A stretch of 64,000 nt of DNA from Calonectria ilicicola (lineage: Eukaryota; Ascomycota; Sordariomycetes; Hypocreales; Nectriaceae): NCBI GenBank assembly GCA_020809705.1, contig CP085825.1:1550001-1614000 (forward strand), in the 5' to 3' direction. The notes under the pieces are model-generated. The model did not search any database and was not told the DNA's origin. It saw nothing but the letters and a program-made list of their open reading frames with translations. Position numbers and translations under genes: made by a program. Positions 45,828 through 57,849 of this stretch are shown here, one piece after another. Every line of letters starts with the position of its first letter. The first letter of the stretch is position 1.

Positions 45828-48800
45828 GGTGACAGGCTGAGGGCTAGTTGAGTTTGTCTTTTCTTAGAAACCAGAGCGGCACGGCCTCGGCCTCGTCTGG
45901 GGTTGACGCCGGCCCAGAGGTGACAGTGACGGCGATCAGCAATAGCGTGCAGGCCAGCCACTCGGCTTCTCGACAAAAAGAACTAGCACTGAGCACCCTG
46001 TCGCCCGCGCGCAAGCGGGATCGGCAGCTGCGGGTGCTGGCAACAATGGGCGTGGACCACGATGCGCGTTGGGTGTTGGTGGGCAGGTTGGTTGTCGGAG
46101 GGGTGCCGGCGCGCAGGCGCGGTGGGTGAGAGATGAGACGATGCTCAGACGAGAGGGGAACAGGAGTCCAAACGCAATGGCGACAAGAGACCAACGACGA
46201 GCGGCGGAATCAGGAGCTCTTTGTGTCAACTCTTCCTGTGCCCCACGCGCGCGCGTGAGTGTGTGGGCGCTGACCTGCGAGCAGTAGTCGGGGAGCTATA
46301 GGCAGGACGCCTCAAAAACCCACAGGGCTGCTGCGAGTGGCCGGGGTGTCGGGTTTACTCGTCCTGATTCACGCAAGCCATGAGGGAGCTCTGCAGGAGG
46401 TGCGAAGAGGGCGAGTTTTGAGAGAGTGAAGAGGCTGGGAATTGGACAACCCCGCGGTTGGTCAAGACCGGATGGTATTGCCTGATGGTCTTGGCGGCGA
46501 CGACGGAGTTAAAGGGCCAAAGCTACAGGCCAGAGATAGATGAGCGAGGAGCGAGAATAACGCTCCTGGGCCCCCTTGTTTGGGTGGAGAGGAAAAAGTT
46601 ACTGCCAACTGACGAGGGTTGGGTTGGGGATGTCATGTCACTTTAGGTGGGACAGTCGAAGTAGATGGTGATAAGGCGCGATCTTCCTGGCTGGTAGCAA
46701 CCCGCCCACAATCCATAGGCCAGCCCATAGGCAGCCCACACAATCCACACATGGATGGCATACAGAGCCAGTACACTTCCCTTCCTGGTCTCGGTAGGCG
46801 ACCCTGCATGCCACATGCTGCACCGGTGCCTCCCAAACGCAAGCGTGCCGACGGCGGCGACTTCGAAATCCCTTCCCTAGGTGCTGGGTGCTGGGATTGG
46901 ACCCAGCAAAAAGACGGACCACTTCCCTTGCCCTGGTTCAGTTCCATCGTCCGGTGCCGCAACCCCAGACGGGATTTCTTTTTTTACGCATCTGCTATTC
47001 TCAAGACGTCATTGGCAAAGTCTGTGCTTGTCCCTCTCGTCCCGTCACCATGCCCTTAACTCGCATGTCATGTTGGGTCTGAGCACCCTCTTTTGGGCAT
47101 CCCCTGAGCTGAGGACGAGTCGTTTTTCGCCCAGGAGGATGTGAAGATCCTTGTAGCATGCTTTAGCTTTCCTAGCCCGCCCGTCCCCTCCATGATCCTT
47201 TCCCTTCCAGGTAGGGAACCGTCGCTGATGGTTGAGTGGATTCTTTTCAAGGTCAAAACAGAGTACGTCGCCGCCGCCCCCCAGCTTCTTTTCTGTTCGT
47301 CCATGAACCCGCCCCACTGTTGCCAGAGATGGTGGGAAAAGTGGCGGGCTACCCGCTTCTATTGGACGGGCGTTCCACAGCTTAGTTCTATTCTTAGCCA
47401 TCCCCATGACTGACCGGGGCCATTATTGGCTACCTCTGGTTTTCCATGCGGGTGAATGTGGACGTCGGCGCTTAATGGTGTCCCATGGTTCCGTCCATCA
47501 CATCCCGTCCAGGCAAGACTGGATTGTGAGCCCATGCATTGGGGCCATCAACGGAAAACGGCAACGCCAAAGAGGCAACACTCGCATCTTTTTATTTCTT
47601 GCACCGACTTTTACGACCAGGAGTACCATTGGTGGCAAGTCCATGGACAAGGGTCAGTATCAAAGCGGTCACCGCTTGTATGCTAACGCCGGGGAATTTT
47701 TGGCGAGAGGGGGAAAAAAAGAAAGAATAGAGGGGGCAAGGAAAGCACAGAAGAAACGGTTATCATGTCATCGGACCGTGCTAAAGACGTTAACTATAGT
47801 CTCTAACGGGTATCCGTTGTTGGCTTTTTTGCTTCACGCCTTTGAACCAACTGTATCAACGGGTATGAGAACTCCGGATGGTGGATCCTTGTACGCCCAA
47901 TGATCGGAACCAACGGCCGCGTCTTTTCATGGGTTCAATCTTCTCAAGACGTTCTATGAACCAAAAAAACCACAGATCGACAAGTGACCAGGGTTGGTGA
48001 CCTATTTCAGGAACCAGCTGACCCTCCCCGCTTCCGGATATTGCTCCCCTCCTCATCTAGCTTGATGGTGGACTCCTAGTTCCCATCTAAGGCTTGACGA
48101 TGCCCTCGTTTATGACACTAGACGCCCGGTCCGCTAGAAAGCCATAGCCTCGGCTCGTTCCCACTCTGCTCGGTTCGCCGCTTTATTGCGGAGGATTTGG
48201 GTGCTTGAGGAGCGACCCTAGACCGGCCGAGTGGCCGCTGATATTTATAGGCAATCGGCGCTTGTCGCATATCTCGGTTCTGACGCGGCGCCAACCAACC
48301 GCCAGAGATATGGACGCAAGTAAGAAAAGCAGCTTAGGATTCCAGAAGGATTTAATGCAAGCTTCGTGTGCTCTTTTTCGCATCATAAGATGTTTAGTTG
48401 TTGACATTGATATGCTATTTGAAGCATCTGGGTGGCCTGCTGTGACCTATATTAAACTATCCTTTTCTTCTGCAAAGACGGGGATGTTGCCTACAAGTAT
48501 CACGAATAATGGGGGCTTTAGCATTAGATGAGCGGAATACTCTATGCTGTATTCCCAGGATGGTGTCCTGCCACATGAGGACATCATTACCATATTCTAC
48601 TTATTAATAGCTTGCCAAGAGACAAAAATCCCAGGAACACCAAGGGTGTATCTTTTTAATAGCTCGAGGAAATAATTCGAGAATTACTATACCTTGCATG
48701 CCAGCCTGAGGCATATTAGAAGAGTTTTCACTAACGTTCATCTTATGCGCCAAATTTAGTACCGGACCTAGCGGGAGGGTTCTGGCATAAATTCCCTCGT

Positions 48801-49009
48801 GGGGATCTAATTATCAACTTTTCCAAAGCTATAAAGCCGCGAAATCCTCTGCTCCTTCTGAGATTTGCGTCTGACAGAGGAGACTGAGGCTCAAGTGAAA
48901 TCTCGATCTCGGCTGCATTGGGACGAGGCTGGGTTTGGCCTCAGGAAATGAGACCCACATTGGCAAAGGTGGGGCACAAGGCTCAAGTGAAATTCTAGAG
49001 GGTTCTGAT
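45828..49009. other. long intergenic region upstream of two divergent genes
   Basis: About 3.2 kb. The left part is the promoter of the 1225-residue protein gene. No gene is supported at 46.2-48.5 kb: the frames there are short, overlap on both strands and lack motifs. Near the right end lies a 14-bp direct repeat (48888 and 48980) upstream of AHA1. Confidence 0.55.
48888..48993 (+). promoter_or_regulatory. 14-bp direct repeat upstream of AHA1
   Basis: GGCTCAAGTGAAAT occurs at 48888-48901 and again at 48980-48993. The second copy continues into GAAATTCTAGAGGGTTCTGATTC, a cluster of GAA/TTC trinucleotides as in heat-shock elements, although the spacing is not canonical. AHA1 is heat-inducible in yeast, so an Hsf-type or other regulatory role is possible. 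Confidence 0.4.
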
Positions 49010-49121
49010 TCTTTCACTTCTCCATTCTTCATTCCCCTTCTTCTCCAAAACCGCAATTTTCTTCCTTTCTCTCCTTCTTTTCCTTCCTCCTTCTCCCATC
49101 CTTCCTTACCATCCTCCCTTA
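49010..49121 (+). promoter_or_regulatory. CT-rich transcription start region of AHA1
   Basis: A C/T-dominated tract of about 110 bases. A donor-like GTAAGTAC at 49138 and a TTTTTTACAG acceptor ending at 49321, with CTGAC in between, suggest a 184-bp intron in the AHA1 5' leader. Confidence 0.45.
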
Positions 49122-49423
49122 GCATCCTCGCGCATTTGTAAGTACCAATACCGCTTTTTTTATGCTTTCACACCCTCGTTCTGTGCATCTGCTTTTCATG
49201 ATGAGACAATCAGCTGGCACCAGTCATAGAGTGACTTGTACTCCCTTCATTGATGACCAAATATGCTGTGGTCTAAGACCATTTCTGACATTGCAATTGC
49301 GCATTTCTTGATTTTTTACAGTCTTCTGCTACGTTTGCGTTGAATTCTGAAGCTGACCGTGCCCAATCAAGTTCTAGATAATTTCCCCGCTTCACATCGC
49401 TCCTCGAGCCCCCGACTCTCACA

Positions 49424-50577
49424 ATGGTCTTGCACAACCCCAACAACTGGCACTGGGTCAACAAGGACGTGTCGGGATGGGCCAAGGAGTGGTTTGAGGA
49501 GAACTTGCTCAAGGTCGAGGCTGAGAATGGTGATGTCAAAGCCAAGATCAGCAAGGTCCAGAGCATGGATGGCGACGTTGATGTTAGCCAGCGCAAGGGC
49601 AAGGTCATCACCATCTTCGACGTGAAGCTCGTCCTCGAATATTCTGGTAAGGCAATATTTTGTGCCTAATGTCACTGTCGGGAGCTGACCTTTTCCATAG
49701 GTTCTGCCCCCGGAGAGGACGACGTGTCAGGTACTATCACTGTGCCTGAAGTCGCCCATGACACCGAAGAGGATGAGTACATGGTACGTGATGCTCCTTT
49801 CGTCCTTGTGCCTTCGGTGCTCTATCGTAGAATATAGCTAAGTGCCTCGTAGTTTGACGTAGATATCTTTGCCGAGTCCAAGGAAAAGCAGCCCGTGAAG
49901 GACCTCGTCAGGTCCAAGCTCGTGCCTCAGCTGCGTGAGCAATTCCAGAAGCTTGCCCCAGCCCTCATCACCGAGCATGGCAAGGACATCCAGCATGCTC
50001 CTGGCTCCAACCCTTCCAGTGGCTTCACCACTCCCAAGACTATGCCCCAAAATACTTCCGCCCCGAAGTCTGCTCCCATTTCCAGCGCCCAAACCAGCAC
50101 TGGCAGTGTTGTGAACACTGTTACGGTCACCGATAACGAAGAATTCCGTACTACTGCTGAGGAAATGTACGAGACATTCGTTGATCCCAACCGCCTGGCC
50201 GCATTCACCCGATCTCCCCCCAAGATTTTCGAGGGCGCTAAGGAGGGCGGGAAGTTTGAGCTTTTCGGCGGAAACGTCTCTGGAGAGTATCTCGAACTTG
50301 TGAAGCCCAAGAAGATCGTTCAGAGCTGGCGTTTGAGCCAATGGCCCGCTGGCCACTACTCTAAGCTCCAAATTGAGTTTGATCAGAACGATGTTGACCA
50401 CGTTACCGTCATGCGCGTCACTTGGGAGGGTGTTCCTGTCGGTCAGGAGGACGTTACTAAGCGTAACTGGCTCGAGTATTACGTCAAGAGCATCAAGCAA
50501 ACATTCGGGTAAGTCGCACAATTCCTTGTGATGTATGACCAACTGACTAATCAATCAGCTTTGGTACCATCTTGTAA
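49424..50577 (+). CDS. AHA1: Hsp90 ATPase activator Aha1
   Basis: Four exons, 49424-49646, 49701-49783, 49853-50508 and 50559-50577, encode 326 residues. The last exon holds only the final FGTIL codons. The N-terminal domain opens with NPNNWHWVNKDVSGWAKEWF, which carries the NxNNWHW motif shared by Aha1/Hch1 and needed to stimulate Hsp90 ATPase. The C-terminal AHSA1 (START/Bet v1-like) domain begins after a Ser/Thr-rich linker (NTSAPKSAPISSAQTSTGS) and includes FVDPNRLAAFTRSPP, FELFGGNVSGEYLEL and KIVQSWRLSQWP. The protein is a cytosolic co-chaperone that binds the Hsp90 middle domain. Intron phases are 1, 0 and 2, and all are GT-AG. Confidence 0.97.
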
Positions 50578-50930
50578 ACGGTTCTTCGGGAAGGATTGAA
50601 TGGAGTAAAGGAGTCCAGGGTGATGGTAGACTTACAGAATCGAGGCGCCCTACATGAGGGTAGTACCAGGGGACAAGGTCACTACTATGGCGGGGGATGG
50701 AAGACGTGAACCCGTCTTCGACGGCCTGCGCAAGGCCGAGAGGCGCGCGGATACGACGATCACGAGCGAATTGAATAACGAATAAATGGAATACCTATCA
50801 CCCAATGGCCCAAATCATCTTAAGCCAACCATGTTCAAGCGTGCTGGGAATAAACCCGTTAACTCTCTCTATTAAAACACGGCTTCCTGAAGGTGCTATT
50901 CCATGTACAGTGGGAATTCCTCTTCGACTC
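50578..50930. other. convergent intergenic region
   Basis: 353 bp between the AHA1 and SWF1 3' ends. No gene was seen. Confidence 0.6.
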
Positions 50931-52289
50931 CTACTTTGCACGGCACCCCCGTTCACTGGCGGGCTCACCCCCCCTATTGCCAAAAGTGTAATCAGTCACA
51001 AAGATGTCGGCAAGATTATCCCAGAAGCCCATATCATACAAGTTTTCCACATCCCTTAGATTCCATACCTTTTCCCACGGTCCCTCCCCTGGTATGCGGC
51101 CATTCTCCCTGGGTGGTTGTCCATCCATCGTGTTGATTAGAACCTGGTCCGGCTTCACCGGCCAACGAGCGCAGAGCGGCTCGATCTGTGCGTTCCTGGG
51201 CCAATCCGAAGGCATCGGACGGCGGAAAGCGTAACCATCTTGCATATCCTCTTTCCATTCGGTCCATTTCAAGGTTTCGTTGGTCGTGGTGCCACAGTAC
51301 ACTAGATAGAGCGTGTAGATGAGGAGTCCCCAGACGAGAGGGGATGTGAGGAGAGCAAGGAGTGTTATCGCCCCGATGTTGACATTATCCTGGATGCCCC
51401 AGCCCCAAGTGCCGAGGTACATTTCCCAGGACATCTCTTTGGGTGGTCGAATTGACCAATTTGGATCTCTTTCTCTAATGCGCTCAACGAGAACTGAAAG
51501 TCCGAGAAGACCACCGTAAGTGCACAGAAGAGCAGTAGAAACGAGTAAAAGGATAAACCAGTGTTGGTTTCCGTACCCAACACACGAATTGATAAAAATG
51601 CAATGGTGATCGGTCTTGGCAACACATCGCTTGCATACGCTGCAGTGCTTGGAGCGTGCAGGTTTGAGAATGCGGCATGTCCGGCATTCGTGACCAGGGC
51701 GGAAAAGCGCATGATCGTATGGGTACAGGGAGAGATGGTAATCGACGTTCTCTGGCGTGATGTACCCAGGGTCGCTCGCGCAAGCTAGATAGAGAAATAC
51801 GTATGGCATGACCACAGTTATGGCTGCAGTGAACTTGGTAAAGGCGCCAATCTTTGGCCATATATGTGGAAGATACATATATTCAGAGATAGATAAAAGA
51901 AGCACAAAGAAGCTCTACGGTTGCTAGTCAGTCCACGGGTTGGCTTCTCGTGTGTTGCCGTAAAGCGCAACTGTCCGACGAAAACACTTACCACTACAGT
52001 CCAGTGGCGATCATGCATTATATACGTGCCAAATCTGTTTAAATACCGCGATATCCTTCCGCCAGTAAGGACTTGGTCAATGGCCAAAATGGCCTGGGGT
52101 ATCTGCACCCATAGCAGCTTATGTAGCTTCGCAATAGGAGTGCGCCTTGAGGGAAAAGTGAAATCAGCATCCGCGATCCGATCCGTGCAAACCCGAAACC
52201 TACCTCAAAGCAGGTAATCTCCCAAAAAAGGCCACAAAGACCATGAATGAGATGAAGAGTATGAAATAAACTGCCGTTCTGAAAGACAT
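50931..52289 (-). CDS. SWF1: DHHC palmitoyltransferase, SWF1 type
   Basis: Three exons on the minus strand, 52204-52289, 51992-52145 and 50931-51914, give 407 residues; the introns are 58 and 77 bp. The N-terminus MSFRTAVYFILFISFMVFV is a signal-anchor-like helix. It is followed by FGRLPALRRTPIAKLHKLL, the Swf1-type juxtamembrane motif, and then TGGRISRYLNRFG. Further membrane helices flank the Cys-rich DHHC domain (CRTCRILKPARSKHCSVC, then TDHHCIFINSCVGYGN, with DHHC at 182-185). Swf1 enzymes sit in the ER and S-acylate membrane-proximal cysteines of transmembrane proteins such as SNAREs. The first exon was identified from the family motif continuing exactly across the splice. Confidence 0.95.
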
Positions 52290-52929
52290 CTTTAACGGTT
52301 GCCCAAAGGCTTACACAATGGCGGCGCAACCGAAGCGAGTTCAAGGGTCGAGAATGCGCCACCTCCAGGAACCTGGCACCAAGGTTGTAAGTTGAGACTC
52401 AATGGTCCTGTCTAGACGGCCATGACCTTGACCTATTAAATGAGCCCAAGCAGGATAGAATTTCGTCTTTGCGAATCAGAGGATAAGAGGCTCTCCAAGA
52501 GCAGACCTTAAAAAGAATACGTATCTGTTTGTGGCTTTGAGCCCGTCAGCCGGTGACGAGACAACGAATGCAGGTATGCCTGTAGCGGGAGCTAGCTAAT
52601 GCACGGATAAATTGATAAATTAGGTGACGTCTCCCTGCAACACGTGATCGCGCGATGCGCGAGACCACGCGCTCCTGTCACTTGAGGGAGAAGATACGGA
52701 GTGCCGTGCGAATGCCGAACTGGTGCGAGAAAAAACCACATGGTCAAAGGCCGAGCCCAATGAACAGTGGATTTTGCTTATTGGTTTCCTAGAATTTTTT
52801 ATACCACATTTCCAGGGCTCCCGGGCTCGGGGAGCGCTCACGCGACAGTTTGGCGCACCCAACACCAACAACCCTGGACGCGACCATTGATGCGGCTCAT
52901 CCTAAAGCGGCAGCCGGTCATCTATCAAG
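52290..52929. promoter_or_regulatory. divergent promoter region of SWF1 and RAP1
   Basis: 640 bp between divergent start codons. A CCAAT at 52757-52761 and an ATTGG at 52780-52784 form an inverted CCAAT pair, a plausible binding place for the CCAAT-binding complex. No further gene was seen. Confidence 0.45.
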
Positions 52930-55463
52930 ATGGCGGCAGTGACGTATGATGGCGTCCCAAGCGCCGAAGGAGGGAATATTTTCAAAGACATGAGCTTCTG
53001 GGTGGCACTGCGCATTCCATCCAGAAAGCACTATGTTGAGCAGATTGAGGTACGTCCGCCATCATCTTGAGCAGCCCCCGTCAGTATCTGACCCAACAAT
53101 AGTCCAACGGCGGGAAAGTCGTGCCCCTCGAGAGACAGGCAGATATGCTCATCGCAGACCATGCCAGGCCAAAATTTGCCCCTCAAGGTTCTTACTCGTG
53201 GAAGTATATAGATGACTCCGTGAAAAACGGTATCGCTCAGCTCAAAGAGCGTTATCTTATTGGGCTTGACCCAAGCCTTCCCAGACCAGCAGGAGGAGGT
53301 GCCGGTGCTAAATCGAAGCGCACACCCTTCAGTCAAGCTGATGATCTGGCGCTGGTGAAATGGGTGCTGACTCACAATTCTGACCGGGGGGGAAACAAAA
53401 TCTACCAAGAACTTGCTGCCAAGGTATGAGCAAGCCAGTAGTGGTGGTGATTAATGACAGTGCTGACACTTATTTAGAACCCCAGGCATACTTGGCAGTC
53501 GTGGCGAGACCGATTTGTCAAAAAATTACAAATTCTTCCAGTGGAAAAATTGCAAAAAATGGCCGAATCGGCCCCTAAAGAGCCTCCTACTACCGAACAT
53601 GACGAGGTAGAAGAAGAAGCAGAAGAAGAAGAGCCCCCTATAGAAAAACCACAAGAGCCTGCGAAACAACGGCCCTCTCAGTCTCGAAAAAAGGCGCCGC
53701 CGCCGCAAACCAAAAGAGCTGAACTGCCTGAATCAAGCCCTGGGCCAACTCCTGATCATGCACCCGAGCCAAATCCTCAGGTCGCCCAAGAAACCCAAGA
53801 CAATGACCGACAGCCTACAGAAGAAAACGATGAAGCTGAATCGGATTCATCGAGTATGAAGAATCGATTCTACCAAGACCTCAATGAATACATACTCGTA
53901 ACTGAGGCCGACATCAAACTACAACCCAAGATTTCAGGTCGAATAATTGAGCTATACGATCTTTCGATGGCTGTTGAGGAAAAGCAGCAAGAACGTGGCT
54001 CTGAAGCCCTGACTAGGAATGATTGGGCCCAAATCGCCCAATCTCTGGGGTTCTTGCGTCAGGATGATGCTACTTTATCCCAGTTGCAAGAGTGTTTTGA
54101 TGAGAACTTGGCAGAATTCCTAAGCGCGATTAGAGACTACAGTCCAGACGGTGGAATTGATGAAACAGAAGCTGACGCCGACCTTGATAGCCACGGGCAT
54201 AGTTCTCCACGCCAACATGGTGGATCCTCAGAGAATAGGGAACTTACCCAGCCGCAGGAGAGTGATTGGGTAGAGGAATCGCCTTCTCAACAAGCTCAGC
54301 TGAGGCACCAGCAGAGCTATATTCGATCCTCACCCCCGATTCGAACAAAACGCCCCTTCGATCAACTCCCCTTGACCTCCTCGGGGCCGCTGACCAAGAG
54401 AACGCGATTTGACAAAAAGGTTGTGATCCCGTCCACCCCGGATATGGTGGTTGGCGAGGGCCGACGAGTTCCCTCCACTCAATACTTGTCTCCCAGTATA
54501 AGAAAAAGCCTGATGCGCCAAGACTACGTGGATGCCAGTGAAGCATCGCAGCAGCTTCCACCTCTCCCCCCAGCGGATGAAGATGAACTGGAGGAGGATG
54601 ACGGCGAGGAGGAGGATCCAGAACCCGAGGTTCAGGAACTAACGCCCAAGCCCATCCGACAAAAGTCTCCCTTACTCGACACAGAGGATATTGTTGCCGA
54701 CCATACACCATCTCAGCAATTGCAATTTGAAGCATTGAACCCTAGCCCGATTCCGTTCAGCCTTAGTAAATCATCCCAAGCTAAAAAGGGAGCATTTGCA
54801 AGATCCGCTTCCAACCCTGTGCAGAGACCAAAGGCTGGTCTCTCAAACCAGCGCCAAGAGCTTGATTCAAGGCAACCAATTGTTTCTCCCACACAGCGTT
54901 CACCCATTGTGGTCCAGATAACAAGGGCCTCTAGGCGCTCACTCCCTTCCTCTTTCAGGTCCAAACCCGCGGCCAGTGAGTCCGCTTTTAACCAGAAACA
55001 ACCGGCTAAGAAATCAACCCCGCCAAAACGACAACCATCAAAAGCACACTCCGCACCACAACCTGCTCCGTCACCATCCAACCGCCGTGACATTGATCAG
55101 TGGATCCAGTACTACGAAGCCCTCGGATTTCCACGCTCCATTGTCATTGAGGGCCTCAAGCGCACAACCCTCACCCCTGGCACTCTCGCTAGCGTCGTGA
55201 TGCAAAAACTTCACGAGGGTCAGGGCGTGCCCTCCAATTACGAGGGCATCTGGACGGACCGCGATGATGCCGATCTTCAGTTCATCGGCACCATTGACTT
55301 TAGTCGAGAACCCGTCGGGCCTATTGAAGAGCGGCAGTACCGCAGGGCTCAAAGAGCCATCAAACGGCTCGATGCCAAGCACCACGAGGAGAGGGTCAAA
55401 CTCAGGAGTGCATTTCTCGAAGCACAGGGCATGGGTGAACGAAGCGGCGAGTTGGGTGAGTAG
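52930..55463 (+). CDS. RAP1: telomere protein Rap1 homolog
   Basis: Exons 52930-53049, 53103-53423 and 53478-55463 encode 808 residues; the introns are 53 and 54 bp, both phase 0. Domains in order: a BRCT-like N-terminus (about 5-95, with IFKDMSFWVAL and SYSWKYIDDSV); a Myb-type domain (about 112-165, KRTPFSQADDLALVKWVL to WQSWRDRFVKKL); an acidic Pro-rich linker; an ARID/BRIGHT-like helical region (about 277-375, FYQDLNEYILVTEADIKLQP to LAEFLSAIRDYSPD); a long disordered segment; and a C-terminal Rap1 protein-interaction domain (about 686-750, DIDQWIQYYEALGFPR). This order is known for Pezizomycotina and metazoan-type Rap1, which is recruited to telomeres through a TRF-like protein. Confidence 0.93.
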
Positions 55464-55986
55464 GACATCATCCGCTGGCTCGATTCAACTCCATGGCCTT
55501 CATCTTCTTGTATACTTTCTAATTGACGGTTTTGTTGTATTGGTCGGGTGCCGGTGACGGCCCCATTGGAGAACGGTGTATGGCGTTACTTCGCGAGTCC
55601 AGATTAGGGGCAGAATACCCATGAACAGTTTGTTATATACCAAAGGGAACTCCGAAATTATTTTCTCAATTATGCGTATTATTTGTCTTGTATTAAATTA
55701 GAGCCTTTGATGACTACTGGTTCGCTACCTAAGACGCTGGGCAAAGTGGTTCAAAGTCCGCTTCAGAGTCTATTGCTGCGCCAAAAGAAAAAGAAAGAAA
55801 AAAGTGTTTTCTTCAGTATATCTCCATTTCCCCAAGGCTTTCGAGTTCCCAAATCCACACTCCGCTTTAAACCTTTTTCAAGCCCAAAGAGCCAGCAGTA
55901 AGAATCATCAACCCGAAAACGCCACACGTTGCTCCAATTGTAGTCTACCTCCAAGGGATATAAATGTCCCGAATCCGTTTAGGGAG
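55464..55986. other. convergent intergenic region
   Basis: 523 bp between the RAP1 and KAR5 3' ends. It is AT-rich with no gene. Confidence 0.6.
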
Positions 55987-57849
55987 CTAATAAGAACTTT
56001 GGTTATTTTTCGAAATATAATGTTCAGGAATAGGGTCATTCAGAATATCTGAAAATGCAATGTTGTTGACAGAAGTGCCCCAGATGTTGTGTTGGAGAAG
56101 CAATTCTGTATACGTGGAAAATAAATTCTTATGCCGGTTCATGCTAGAGACAAGAAAGCCGGTGAATTCGCCTATTATAGAATCAGAATACATTCAACAA
56201 TTCTTTTTCTCTTGGGGCTTACCAATGATGGCAAGCCAGAGATTCCGGCCAACGGATGGCTCTAGTCCGTAAGACCCCATAACGAGAGATACCACTGGGA
56301 AAACGACATAAGGCCAGATGTTGAGAAATCCCAAGCCACCAAAAATCGAATTTCCAATATTTTCGGCAGATGTTGTTGCGGCCTCAAGTGTATTCAGAAT
56401 CTTGTCTGCTTTCTGCTGTGCTTCGTCGAGGCGTTCGTCGTGGTGGTCAAACTTATTAAGCAGATTGTACGCAATGCTTCCGAGCCTCTCCATTCCCTTG
56501 AACGCGTTAGCTTGTAAAATTAATTTTAGCCCTCTAACGCACCTCTTCTATTTGAGCTTGATTCTGCAATATCTGCAGTGTTTGGGTTTGTGTGGCAACC
56601 TACTTAGCGTAAGTCGGGTGGCAGGCAATGGAGCACAACTACCAACTCACCATTTGATGTTGGAGGGAGATGGAGGATGCAAGCGCTGCAGAAAACACGT
56701 CTGTGAGTGATTCTAACTCACGAGCCGTAGCATGGGTGACTCCTTGAAGCGCCACGTGATGGGAAGCGGCAACTTCTGCAGTTGCATCCATGGTTGTGCG
56801 AAGCAGCGTTGTCAGAATCTGCGACAAACTTTTTGCATCCTCAAGTCCCCCTTTGACAACTTCGTTAGATTCCTAGCAAATATTAATAATATATCGTCAG
56901 TTTTGAATGAGCCTGGCCTACCCGCGCATGATGATGCAATTGGCTTTCGACAAACTGTCCTATTTTGTCAATTTGTACTCTTAGTTGGTCAACTTCAACA
57001 ACAAAATTGCCAATAGAATCAACCGTGCTAGAAAATATGAGATTAACCGATTCGAGCCTCTCTTCGAGTTCGGACTCGATCTGAATAGTCAGCCTCTCGA
57101 GTATCTTGGTCACCCTCTGGTACAAATGAATATTATGGGCTTCGAACAAGTCAGTATAGCAATTGTAGTCCAAGAATGAAACAGCAAACCTTTTTCGTTA
57201 TCCGCCCGAGCAACTTCACAGAACCTAAGAGCCTTGTGACGGTAGCTAACCCATGTATTCCATGCGGAATCAGATTGGGCGAGCCCTTCCAGGCAATCGT
57301 CAATCTCCTGTGTCGAAACGTGAAGCTGAGGTTGTTTAGGAATAGGAAGTGAAGCCAAACTAGTCTCGCGAAATTTAAGACAGGTGGTAGGGATGGAAAA
57401 ACTACCCCTTTCAAGATCGCAAATGGCAAGGCTAGCAGCGTACGAATCGACGAAGTCCCTCGCCTCTCTTCCGCTCTCTAGATGTACCGTGGCCTCGTCC
57501 TGACCATCGAGAAGTTGGCAATTATTGACCAGCAGTCGCGCAGCAATGCGATGGCACAGAGGCTCGGATTCCAACTCTTGAAGCTCAGTGAGAGCAATGG
57601 TGTACATGTTGGACAGTCGTTGCTCTGGGGGGTTGCGTTGGGGAGTTATGTGGCCAGATGTTGCCGGCTGTACAGAGCTTCCTTCTCCTAATTTCAGAAC
57701 TGTCAGTGCTTCAAACGAGGTGTTGCACAGCCTGCAGGCCTACCTTGGACATGCCGCTCCAGGCCCTACAGGAAGCTCTGGCTGCCATTAGTGAAGAAGG
57801 AAAGGAGAAGGAGACGGCAGATAAGAATGAAACCTCGTTGGGGCAACAT
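55987..57849 (-). CDS. KAR5: nuclear fusion (karyogamy) protein, KAR5/Tht1 family, with in-frame stop in exon 1
   Basis: Seven minus-strand exons fit in phase: 57744-57849, 57190-57687, 56922-57139, 56651-56872, 56543-56599, 56223-56496 and 55987-56171 (519 residues if the stop is read through). The introns are 46-56 bp with GT-AG ends and CTGAC/CTAAC branch sites. Family features: a signal-peptide-like start [19 protein letters not shown]; a Cys-rich domain ([36 protein letters not shown]); a long coiled-coil region; and two C-terminal membrane segments ([34 protein letters not shown]). Kar5-type proteins act in ER/nuclear-envelope fusion during mating. Exon 1 contains an in-frame TAG at 57766-57768. 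The rest is intact, so this is either a recent nonsense allele, a sequence error or an unrecognised splice. Confidence 0.82.
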
